Source: Verrucomicrobiota bacterium (GTDB lineage Bacteria; Verrucomicrobiota; Verrucomicrobiia; Chthoniobacterales; UBA10450). From it: DNA of 64,000 nt. Each line of letters begins with the position of its first letter. The first letter of the stretch is position 1. Position numbers and translations under genes: made by a program. Shown here one piece after another: positions 1 to 6,922 of this stretch. The DNA lies in NCBI GenBank assembly GCA_003218375.1, contig QHNH01000016.1, positions 292,574 to 356,573 of the forward strand, read 5' to 3'. Under the pieces are notes generated by a model. It had not been told where the DNA came from, did not search any database, and worked only from the letters and a program-made list of their open reading frames with translations.

Positions 1-588
1 GTTGTTCGTCGCGCCGGCGACGCCGGAGACGATGCCGAACACGGCGCCGAGCCCATCGTTCACGCCGTAGATGGCGTCCGCGACCCAACTGCCGCCGCGG
101 CCGTGCCAGCGTTCGCGTTTCAGGATGGTGTCGAGCGCGGCGCGCGGTCCCGCGGGTGCCGGCGGCGCCATTGCATTAAGGACGCGGGCGTGCGCCTTTT
201 CCTCGAGGGCGGCTTCGTGGAGGAATTTCAGGGCATCGGGATCATCCGCGAGAGCGCGCTCGCTTTGGGCGCGGTAACGCGCTTCGTGCCGGTCTTCCGC
301 GGCTTCCATCCGGCGAATGGCGACATCGAGTCCTGCGAGGCGGTTCCACCAGCGGCTCAGCCGTTGGCCTAACGAGTCTTTCAATTCAGGGGGCGGCACT
401 CCGAGCTCGGTCAGTTTCTGGGCCCAGCGCGCGGCGTGGCGTTCCTCCGCTTCGGCCATGCGCACGAGAATGTCTTTGCGCTTCTGGTCCTTCTCGCGTT
501 CGGCCAGCTCCCGGTAAACCCGCGCGGTTTGCAGTTCCGCGCGCCAGTTTTCCTTCAGCGCCTCGATCGATTCCGGGTCGTTAGGCAT
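1..588 (-). CDS. Ferritin-like/VIT1-CCC1 fusion transporter, C-terminus beyond window
   Basis: The frame stays open from an ATG at 588 to the window edge, giving 196 residues. The first ~150 residues are helical and rich in Glu, His, Arg and Ala. They contain ERH- and EEKAH-type pairs spaced as in rubrerythrin/ferritin-like di-iron domains. The last ~25 visible residues contain DAIYGVNDGLGAVFGIVSG, the start of a VIT1/CCC1 iron/manganese transporter domain. In known fusions of this kind the cytosolic ferritin-like domain delivers Fe(II) or Mn(II) to the membrane exporter. The membrane helices lie outside the window. The family call is good; the metal specificity is inferred. Confidence 0.85.
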   Translation of the reverse strand, partial: MPNDPESIEALKENWRAELQTARVYRELAEREKDQKRKDILVRMAEAEERHAARWAQKLTELGVPPPELKDSLGQRLSRWWNRLAGLDVAIRRMEAAEDRHEARYRAQSERALADDPDALKFLHEAALEEKAHARVLNAMAPPAPAGPRAALDTILKRERWHGRGGSWVADAIYGVNDGLGAVFGIVSGVAGATNN

Positions 589-1192
589 GGGAAGAAAAAT
601 TCGAAGTCCGAAGCTCGAAGTTCGAAACAAGGCTCAAATGGGAAAATTCGGATTTCGGAAATTGTTTCGGATTTCGGATTTCGAGCTTCGAGTTTCGTCT
701 CATAATCTCCGGATGCCTGCTCTCGTCAGGCAAAAAATGCAAGGCCGACCCGAGAAGAATTGCCACGCCGGCAAAGCCGCCGGCCAGCCCGAGCCAGACG
801 ATCGGCGTCGGTCTCGGGGCAATGCCGCTCCACCAGGCGAGCAACGCGATGTAGATCGGGACTGTCGCGACCATGACGGAAGCGAGCCCGGAAGAGACAT
901 ATTGCTCGGCAAGGGTGACGCCGCCATTCCCGCCCAGCAGCAAGCAGCCGCCGATGATCAAGGCCGTGCGCCAATTCGCCAGCGAACCTTTGGGCGCACC
1001 CTGCCCGCGCGCGATCGCATACATAATGAACCCGGCGAGAAGGAAACGCGCGCCGGCCATGAGCAGCGGCGGGATCGTTTTGATCGCAAACAAGATAGCG
1101 AGGTAGGTCGAACCCCAAATGACATAGAGCGCCGCGAACGCGGCGAGGATAAGGAGTCTATGGGGCCGCGGCATGCGACCGCATTGTGGCAC
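581..1192 (-). pseudogene. EamA/DMT-family permease truncated by repeat DNA
   Basis: Residues 1-~165 are a normal first EamA half: a VIWGSTYLAI start, several hydrophobic helices and a GGNGGVTLAEQY stretch. DMT permeases of this family usually have about 300 residues and ten helices in two EamA repeats. Here the second repeat is absent. The last ~38 codons read through a dispersed repeat (595-715) and give a polar tail unlike any transporter. The stop lies just beyond the repeat and overlaps the start of the ferritin-like/VIT gene. ATG codons at 1192 and 1174 are both possible starts. The product is probably non-functional unless half-size transporters can dimerise. Confidence 0.7.
595..715. 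repeat. Dispersed palindromic repeat (TCGAA-rich family)
   Basis: The segment is built from iterated near-copies of short words such as GAAGTTCGAA, ATTTCGGATTTCGGA and CGAGCTTCGAGTTTCG. Its left half is complementary to its right half, so it could fold as a long imperfect hairpin. It replaces the 3' half of the adjacent DMT permease gene and encodes that ORF's aberrant C-terminal tail. Confidence 0.7.
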
Positions 1193-1316
1193 AGGGAGCA
1201 GAAAGCTTCATATCATCCCGAGTCTCATTGGAGACGGCCTGCCCTCAGGCCGTTGAGGGACCAGCTTCCAGCCTTTCGTCCGCGGCACGAGGGCGTGCCG
1301 CCTCCAGTTCGCTGCC

Positions 1317-1580
1317 TCAGCTGCGCCGGCCGGCGATCATGCGATAGAGGAACAAGAGCAGCATGGCGCCGACGATCGACATGATCCAATGGGCCGTGTA
1401 GTTCTCGTTCCCGGTAAACATCCGGCCGAGCCACGTCCCGACAAACGCGCCTGCGACACCCAGGAGCATCGTTATAATGCAGCCACCGGGATCCCGTCCC
1501 GGCATTAAGAGCTTGGCGATCGCGCCAATGACGAGCCCGACGAGTAAGACCCAAATGATTGAGTGAGCGCTGAAGTCCAT
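1317..1580 (-). CDS. GlsB/YeaQ/YmgE family small membrane protein
   Basis: The protein has 87 residues and three hydrophobic helices. The Gly-rich pattern GAIAKLLMPGRDPGG near residue 20 is the signature of the transglycosylase-associated (YeaQ/YmgE/GlsB) stress membrane proteins, and the length is normal for the family. A longer frame exists upstream but reads through the inverted repeat at 1627-1704, so the ATG at 1580 is chosen. The gene follows serA on the same strand but is separated from it by that palindrome. The biochemical role of the family is poorly defined. Confidence 0.85.
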   Translation of the reverse strand: MDFSAHSIIWVLLVGLVIGAIAKLLMPGRDPGGCIITMLLGVAGAFVGTWLGRMFTGNENYTAHWIMSIVGAMLLLFLYRMIAGRRS

Positions 1581-1626
1581 GGCGAGGATTCTGAAGACCA
1601 CGCAGCCTGCGGTCAATCCTGCAATC

Positions 1627-1704
1627 GGTGGATCGAGCGCTCCGCCGCTCGATGGCATAAATGCCGGGATAGTAAACATCGAGCGGCGGAGCGCTCGATC
1701 CACC
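1627..1704. repeat. Perfect 28-bp inverted repeat between serA and glsB-like gene
   Basis: Positions 1627-1654 and 1677-1704 are exact reverse complements over 28 bases, with a 22-base spacer. The outer arm ends on the last base of the serA stop codon (1704-1706). It could act as a transcription terminator for serA or an mRNA-stabilising hairpin. No T-run follows it on the minus strand, so a classical rho-independent terminator is not clear. Confidence 0.9.
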
Positions 1705-3296
1705 TACAGCTCGATCACTTGCGCCGACTTGATGTCTTCGCTCGCGCGAATTTTTTCGAGCAACGCGGAATCCGGAGCCGTGTCCAGGTTGAGTACGGTC
1801 AAAGCGGTGCCGCCGGCCTGGTTCCGGCTCAACGACATCGTGGCGATATTAACGCCGTGATCGCCGAGGAGTGTCCCGATGCGGCCGACAATGCCGGGGC
1901 GGTCCGTGTTTTCGAGTACGAGGACGACACCATGCGGACGCGCTTCCACGTGGCGGCTGTTTACGTTCACAATCCGCGGGGTGGCTCCGAAAAACGCGCC
2001 GGCCACGGAAACGGTTTTGCCTTCGGCCACGGCGGAAAGCTCGAGCAGGTCGGTGTAATCACCGGCGGCGCTCAATCGGCTCTCGGTAATTTTCAGGCCG
2101 AGGCTTTCGGCGAACGCCGGCGCGTTTACTTCGTTGATCTCGCTGCCGCCGGCGCCTTGCAGGAAACCTTTCAAGACCGAGCGCGTGATCGCAGTGGTAT
2201 CGACCTCGTTCACTTTGCCGCTGTAGTTGATGTTCAAGCTCTCGACTCGTCTGGGCGCGAGTTGGAACAAAAAACGCGCGAGCTTTTCGCCGAACCGAAG
2301 ATGCGGGCCGACGACCGCGAGCGTTTTGGCGTCGAGGTTCGGCATGTTGACCGCGTTGCGAATCGTGCCTTCGAGCAGCGCCGCCCGAATCGATTGTGCG
2401 ATCTCGATCCCAACACTTTCCTGCGCCTCCGCCGTGGACGCGCCGAGATGCGGTGTGAGCACGAGGTTCGGCGATTCGCGCAATGGCGAATCCGCGGGCA
2501 GCGGCTCGGTTTCGAAAACGTCGAGCGCGGCGGCGGCGACGTGGCCGGAGCGCAAGGCATCGGCAAGCGCCGCTTCATCGACGAGTCCGCCCCGGGCGCA
2601 ATTGATCACGCGCACACCGCGTTTGGTTTTCGCCAGGCGGGCGGCATCGAGCAGATGATGGGTCTGTGCGGTGAGCGGCGTGTGCAAGGTGATGAAATCC
2701 GCTGCGGCCAGGAGATCATCGAGTTCTTCCACCAGCTCGACCTGTAAAGTTCGCGCGCGCGTCGCGGACAAATACGGATCGAACGCCATCACCCGCATGC
2801 CGAACGCGATTGCGCGCCGGCTCAGCTCGCTCCCGATTCGGCCCATGCCGATAACGCCGAGGGTCTTGTTAAACAGTTCGACGCCTTCGAGATTTTTTCG
2901 GTCCCATTTCCCGCCGCGCAGGAGCGCGTCCGCCTGCGGAATTTTGCGCGCCGCGCAAAGCAGGAGCGAGAAGGCGTGCTCCGCCGTGGAAATCGTGTTG
3001 CCGCCGGGCGCGTTCATCACGATCACGCCGCGCCGCGTCGCTGCCTCCACATCCACGTTGTCCACGCCGACGCCGGCGCGCCCGATCACGCGCAACCGCG
3101 CACCAGCATTCACGATGGCCGCCGTCACTTTCGTCTGGCTGCGCACGACGATCCCGCTGAACTGCGGGATCATTTCGACCAGCGCCGCTTCGGTCATCCC
3201 GATGTGAGTCGAAACCTCGAGCGCCCCATCGCGCGCCAGTTCGTCGATGCCACGCTGTGAAATCGAATCCGCGACCAGAATTTTCGGCGCCGTCAT
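1704..3296 (-). CDS. serA: D-3-phosphoglycerate dehydrogenase
   Basis: The 530-residue protein oxidises 3-phosphoglycerate to 3-phosphohydroxypyruvate with NAD, the first step of serine synthesis. The NAD-binding GMGRIG motif is at ~150-155. The catalytic set is R235 (CARGG), E264 (DVFETEP) and H283 (TPHLG). The length and C-terminus match the long form: catalytic/NAD domains to ~310, an intervening allosteric substrate-binding domain (~315-445) and a C-terminal ACT domain (~455-530) containing NTDRPGIVGRIG. The ACT domain implies serine feedback. The gene stands alone, flanked by palindromic repeats on both sides. Confidence 0.97.
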   Translation of the reverse strand: MTAPKILVADSISQRGIDELARDGALEVSTHIGMTEAALVEMIPQFSGIVVRSQTKVTAAIVNAGARLRVIGRAGVGVDNVDVEAATRRGVIVMNAPGGNTISTAEHAFSLLLCAARKIPQADALLRGGKWDRKNLEGVELFNKTLGVIGMGRIGSELSRRAIAFGMRVMAFDPYLSATRARTLQVELVEELDDLLAAADFITLHTPLTAQTHHLLDAARLAKTKRGVRVINCARGGLVDEAALADALRSGHVAAAALDVFETEPLPADSPLRESPNLVLTPHLGASTAEAQESVGIEIAQSIRAALLEGTIRNAVNMPNLDAKTLAVVGPHLRFGEKLARFLFQLAPRRVESLNINYSGKVNEVDTTAITRSVLKGFLQGAGGSEINEVNAPAFAESLGLKITESRLSAAGDYTDLLELSAVAEGKTVSVAGAFFGATPRIVNVNSRHVEARPHGVVLVLENTDRPGIVGRIGTLLGDHGVNIATMSLSRNQAGGTALTVLNLDTAPDSALLEKIRASEDIKSAQVIEL

Positions 3297-3423
3297 TTTG
3301 GCTGAATGCTAGAGAGCGAGCGGGCGGAGTCGAATCGAATCACGTATTGAGAAACTCCGCGCGGGCACGCCGCTTTTGGATCGTCTCGCGCCAGGATACT
3401 AGCGCCGACGGCGCGGAATCATA

Positions 3424-3596
3424 ATAGCCTGGGGCAACGCCCCAGGATTCTGATGCGATGATGAAACCAGCGCTGAAAGCGCGATTCAACGCGCCACTTC
3501 GCTGTAAGACCACACCCTGCTCCGGTCGTTGAATCGCGCTTTCAGCGCTCACCCTTGTCATGCCGCCCGAGTTCCTGGGGCGATGCCCCAGGCTAT
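3424..3596. repeat. Nested double inverted repeat filling the gap upstream of serA
   Basis: Two hairpin-forming words are nested. The outer pair is a CCTGGGGC..GCCCCAGG palindrome at about 3428-3446 and again at 3574-3592. The inner pair is a 23-base perfect inverted repeat at 3469-3491 and 3527-3549 built on AGCGCTGAAAGCGCG. The right end overlaps the stop of the membrane protein gene at 3593. No gene is seen between 3297 and 3592. Confidence 0.85.
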
Positions 3597-5218
3597 GGTG
3601 AGCGCGCGCCTTCGGCGCTGCGAACAGGCGCCCTGCGACTCACTGACCACGCCCGGTAAATCAGCAGGATGAGAAAACAGGAATAGAGAGGCATGACGGG
3701 AAACAGGTAGCGTTCATATCCGCCTATCCACCAGGTTGCGTCGAGGTAAGAGAAGAGAGTTACCCTGAGAAGGATCGAAGCCGCCAGGAGAACGAGCACG
3801 GGGTTGAGAGGGTTGCGGAGGCGGAGCTTACGCCGATGCCAAATAGCTATCAGCAGGCCAGCACACCCGAGCAACGACATACCTGCGACAAAAATTCGGT
3901 GGTAACGACCGATAAAGTTTTCAAGCGCTGCTGACCTGCGTTTCGGGCGGCTCGAGGAGGCACGACGGCCAGTCATCTCATCATATAAGGCACGCTGTGA
4001 GGCAGTGAGAATGGCATCGTCACGGTCCGCGATCGTTTCAAATTGGAGCAGAAACAGCCCGGCAATCCTGGGGAATGATTGAGGCAGGTAACGAATGTTT
4101 GCGAGCGCTCCCGGGTCCAGAAAAGTGGAGAGCACGAACCGTTGCGGAACGCGGCCCTCGTCGCAGGCGCGATTGATTTCCTCGGCGACATCTTGATAGA
4201 AGCGGTTCGCGTGGGCCGCGCTGCTGTGAATGTCTCCGCTGTTCGCGGCGACGCTGCGCAAAGCCCAATGAAACCAGGGGGCGCCGATTTCATGAATGCC
4301 CAGGGTAGTGAAAGCCGGGACTTGCCAGTTGTGGCCCAGATCGCCTTCGAATTGCGGCTTCAGCCGCGCGAAAGTAGGACTGACCTTGTAGGCCGTCTCA
4401 AGTGCTTCGGTTGAGACAGAAACGAAACGCTGTTGGTGGCTGGGTTTAATTCGAAGCAGCGCCTTGTAAGCGGCCTGGAAGCTGGACGCCGTCAGTTCCG
4501 ATTTCGAAAAACTGTGAAAGGCATGGTAGTTGGCGACATCGACCGTGAGCACCAGTAAGGCCAAAGGTACCAGCATCGAAGCGGCAGGTTTTGTCCAAAA
4601 GCGCGCGGCCTCCTTCCAGGAGCCCATCTCAGAACGGCGACGGAACAACGCGACTGCGAAGAAGACGACGAGCATCGCGAGAATCAGAATGCTTTCTTCG
4701 CGGGTGTTCCAAAGAATGCCTAGCGTCACACCTGTCCAGATGGCGTGGCCAGGCTTTCCACTAAAGAGAGTCAGGAGAAGCCCGCCCAGAGCCAGGGGAA
4801 GAACCCCGGCGTAAAAGGAATCGCTCATCGTATGGTTATTGAACAGAAAGCTGGCCGGATGAAGGAGCATGGCTGCGAAGGCCAACAGGCAGACCGAACG
4901 GGGAACGCTAACTCTGCGAAAGACAGTTACCAGCACGAGATACGCTCCGATCTGGAGCAGCTCTATCGCGATCCGAAGAGGAATCGCACAGAGATGCACA
5001 AGAGCGATGAACAACGGATAAGCCGGCGGCCGGACAAAGGCGGTCCAGCTGTAAGGCGCGCCCCAGTACCAATTCCTGGCCGCGCCCAAATACCAGAGCG
5101 CGTCGTACTCTGTCGCGCTCCCGTAGATGTCTTCGGTGTGGACAAGCCAAAACTTGAAAACGATGAGAACCAGCAGGCCCACCGCCAGCCCGTAACGTCG
5201 CAAAACGGAACTCAGCAT
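3593..5218 (-). CDS. GT-C-like multi-pass membrane protein, tandem paralogue 2
   Basis: The 541-residue protein has about 9-11 hydrophobic helices and is clearly paralogous to the next gene upstream. They share HTE(D/E)IYGS(A/S)TEYDALWY and YWGAPYSWTAFVRP..YPLF near the N-terminus. The arrangement (first helix, acidic loop, aromatic pocket, PxxYPLFIA helix) resembles GT-C glycosyltransferases of the PMT/ArnT class, but no family-defining catalytic pair can be certified, so the function is unassigned. The start ATG at 5218 overlaps the upstream stop (ATGCTGA), implying translational coupling. An ATG at 5260 is in frame, but starting at 5218 aligns best with the paralogue. Confidence 0.75.
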   Translation of the reverse strand: MLSSVLRRYGLAVGLLVLIVFKFWLVHTEDIYGSATEYDALWYLGAARNWYWGAPYSWTAFVRPPAYPLFIALVHLCAIPLRIAIELLQIGAYLVLVTVFRRVSVPRSVCLLAFAAMLLHPASFLFNNHTMSDSFYAGVLPLALGGLLLTLFSGKPGHAIWTGVTLGILWNTREESILILAMLVVFFAVALFRRRSEMGSWKEAARFWTKPAASMLVPLALLVLTVDVANYHAFHSFSKSELTASSFQAAYKALLRIKPSHQQRFVSVSTEALETAYKVSPTFARLKPQFEGDLGHNWQVPAFTTLGIHEIGAPWFHWALRSVAANSGDIHSSAAHANRFYQDVAEEINRACDEGRVPQRFVLSTFLDPGALANIRYLPQSFPRIAGLFLLQFETIADRDDAILTASQRALYDEMTGRRASSSRPKRRSAALENFIGRYHRIFVAGMSLLGCAGLLIAIWHRRKLRLRNPLNPVLVLLAASILLRVTLFSYLDATWWIGGYERYLFPVMPLYSCFLILLIYRAWSVSRRAPVRSAEGARSP

Positions 5219-6903
5219 CGAGTGAAGGCGGATGAAGAGAATCCGTGGCGGCTCCGCCATAACGCGATTGCTTCGTAGATGAGGAGAAGGAAGAAGCAGG
5301 CCGAGAGCGGCATTATCGGGAAGACGTAGCGCTCGTAACCGGCCATCCACCAGGTGGCGTCGAGGAAAGAAAAGAACACGAGCCTGGTCACGATCGTCGC
5401 GGCGAGTAGGAGCAAAACGATGATCCGCGGCTCGCTCGCGCGCCAGCGGCGAACGAACCAGAGCAGGATCAGGAACGCCGCCAGCCCCGCCCAGGCCAGG
5501 ACGATAAAGAGATAAACATAATAGGCCCCGATAAAATTTTGCGTAGCGACCGCCAGCTTCGCCAGGATCGTGTTCGGAATGACGACCGTGTTCGAACCGG
5601 CCACCTGCGGCTGACGGAAGACCATCTCTTGATATAGCTCGCTCATCCACGGGACAAGATTGGTATCGGCCCGGACCATCACCTTCTGGTGCCGGAAGAG
5701 AAACAGCTTCGCAATCCGGCCAATCGAGCGCGGCAGGTAGCGAATCCGCGAAACCGCGCCGGGATCGAGAAAGCCCGAGACGACGAGACGATCGGGAACG
5801 CGGCCTTCGTCGCAAGCCTGGTTAATTTCGCGCGCGACCTTGCGATAAAAGGCGTTCGTCGAGACCGGGTTTTTGTAATAGCCGGCGTTCGCGGTCATGT
5901 TGCGCAGCGCCCACATGAACCAGGGCCCGTATTCGCGGATGCCGAGAGTGTCGAAGGCGGGATTGGTCCAGTTCCGTCCGGCGAGCGCTTCGAACTGCGG
6001 CTTGAGTTGGGCGAAGGTGGGACTTACCTCGTAAGCCAGGCGCAGTGCTTCCATGTTAACCGCGATGTAGCGCATGGAATAGGTCGGCTTGATCCGCAGC
6101 AGCGCCCTGAACGCCTTCTCAAATGCCGGCGAGCTCATGTCTGATTTCGCGAAGCTGCGGAACGTGTAGTAGTTCGCCGAGTAAACCGCGGCCACCAGCA
6201 CGATCAGCGTTCCGGCCAGCGCGCCGGTGCGTTTGAGCCAGAAAACGAAGTGGGCTTTTCGCGTGGGCGCATCTCGCCGCTGAAGTATGGCGAGTCCGAA
6301 GAACACCGCGAGGATCACCGGGATGAGAAAGCTCTCCTCGCGCGTATTCCAGAGCACGGCGTAGGCGCCGCCGGTCCACACGGCATGGGAAAACTTCCGC
6401 GTAAACAGAGTTAGCAGCGAACCGCCGAGCGCCAGCGGAAGGATCGCCGCGTAAAAGCTGTCGCTCATGCTGTGGCTGTTGCAGAGAAACGAAGCGGGAT
6501 GCAGCATCATCAGCGCGAAGATGACGAGGCCAAGCCCGCGCGGCACGGCCGCCTTGCGCAGCGCCGCGATAAGGACCGTGTAGCCCGCCATCTGCGCCAG
6601 TTCGATCGCGATCCGCAACGGAATGCCACAGAAATGGACGACCGCGATGAACAACGGATAGGCACACGGGCGGACAAACGCGGTCCAGCTATATGGCGCC
6701 CCCCAATACCAGTGCCTGGCCGAGCCTACGTACCAAAGCGCATCGTACTCCGTCGAACTCCCGTAGATTTCTTCGGTATGGATAACCCAGAGTTTGACAA
6801 GGATGAGAAGGATAAGACCCAAGGCAAACGCATGCCGGCACACGATCGCTCTGGCCTGGTCTGCTATGCTGGTGGATGAGTTCACTAACAGCCTTTGGAT
6901 CAA
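5212..6903 (-). CDS. GT-C-like multi-pass membrane protein, tandem paralogue 1
   Basis: The 563-residue protein has a hydrophobic helix at ~28-45, the acidic loop HTEEIYGSSTEYDALWY, then a series of hydrophobic helices. Two large loops lie between helices, including CDEGRVPDRLVVSGFLDPG, which is shared with the downstream paralogue as CDEGRVPQRFVLSTFLDPG. The overall plan suggests a lipid-linked-sugar glycosyltransferase of the GT-C fold, but this is inference. The gene precedes and overlaps its paralogue by a few bases, so the two are probably co-transcribed after a local duplication. Confidence 0.75.
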   Translation of the reverse strand: MIQRLLVNSSTSIADQARAIVCRHAFALGLILLILVKLWVIHTEEIYGSSTEYDALWYVGSARHWYWGAPYSWTAFVRPCAYPLFIAVVHFCGIPLRIAIELAQMAGYTVLIAALRKAAVPRGLGLVIFALMMLHPASFLCNSHSMSDSFYAAILPLALGGSLLTLFTRKFSHAVWTGGAYAVLWNTREESFLIPVILAVFFGLAILQRRDAPTRKAHFVFWLKRTGALAGTLIVLVAAVYSANYYTFRSFAKSDMSSPAFEKAFRALLRIKPTYSMRYIAVNMEALRLAYEVSPTFAQLKPQFEALAGRNWTNPAFDTLGIREYGPWFMWALRNMTANAGYYKNPVSTNAFYRKVAREINQACDEGRVPDRLVVSGFLDPGAVSRIRYLPRSIGRIAKLFLFRHQKVMVRADTNLVPWMSELYQEMVFRQPQVAGSNTVVIPNTILAKLAVATQNFIGAYYVYLFIVLAWAGLAAFLILLWFVRRWRASEPRIIVLLLLAATIVTRLVFFSFLDATWWMAGYERYVFPIMPLSACFFLLLIYEAIALWRSRHGFSSSAFTRC

Positions 6904-6922
6904 CTTTCGAATGAGCGACCCT

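Noticed and set aside
587..1384. 265-residue plus-strand frame
   Set aside because: Runs through a repeat and antisense to the permease; no domain.
1563..2747. 394-residue plus-strand frame opposite serA
   Set aside because: Composition is Arg/Glu/Ala-rich with no family pattern and it lies antisense to clear serA.
3593..5815. 740-residue version of the membrane protein
   Set aside because: The first ~185-199 residues are antisense-like Arg/Pro text overlapping the paralogue; start moved to 5218.
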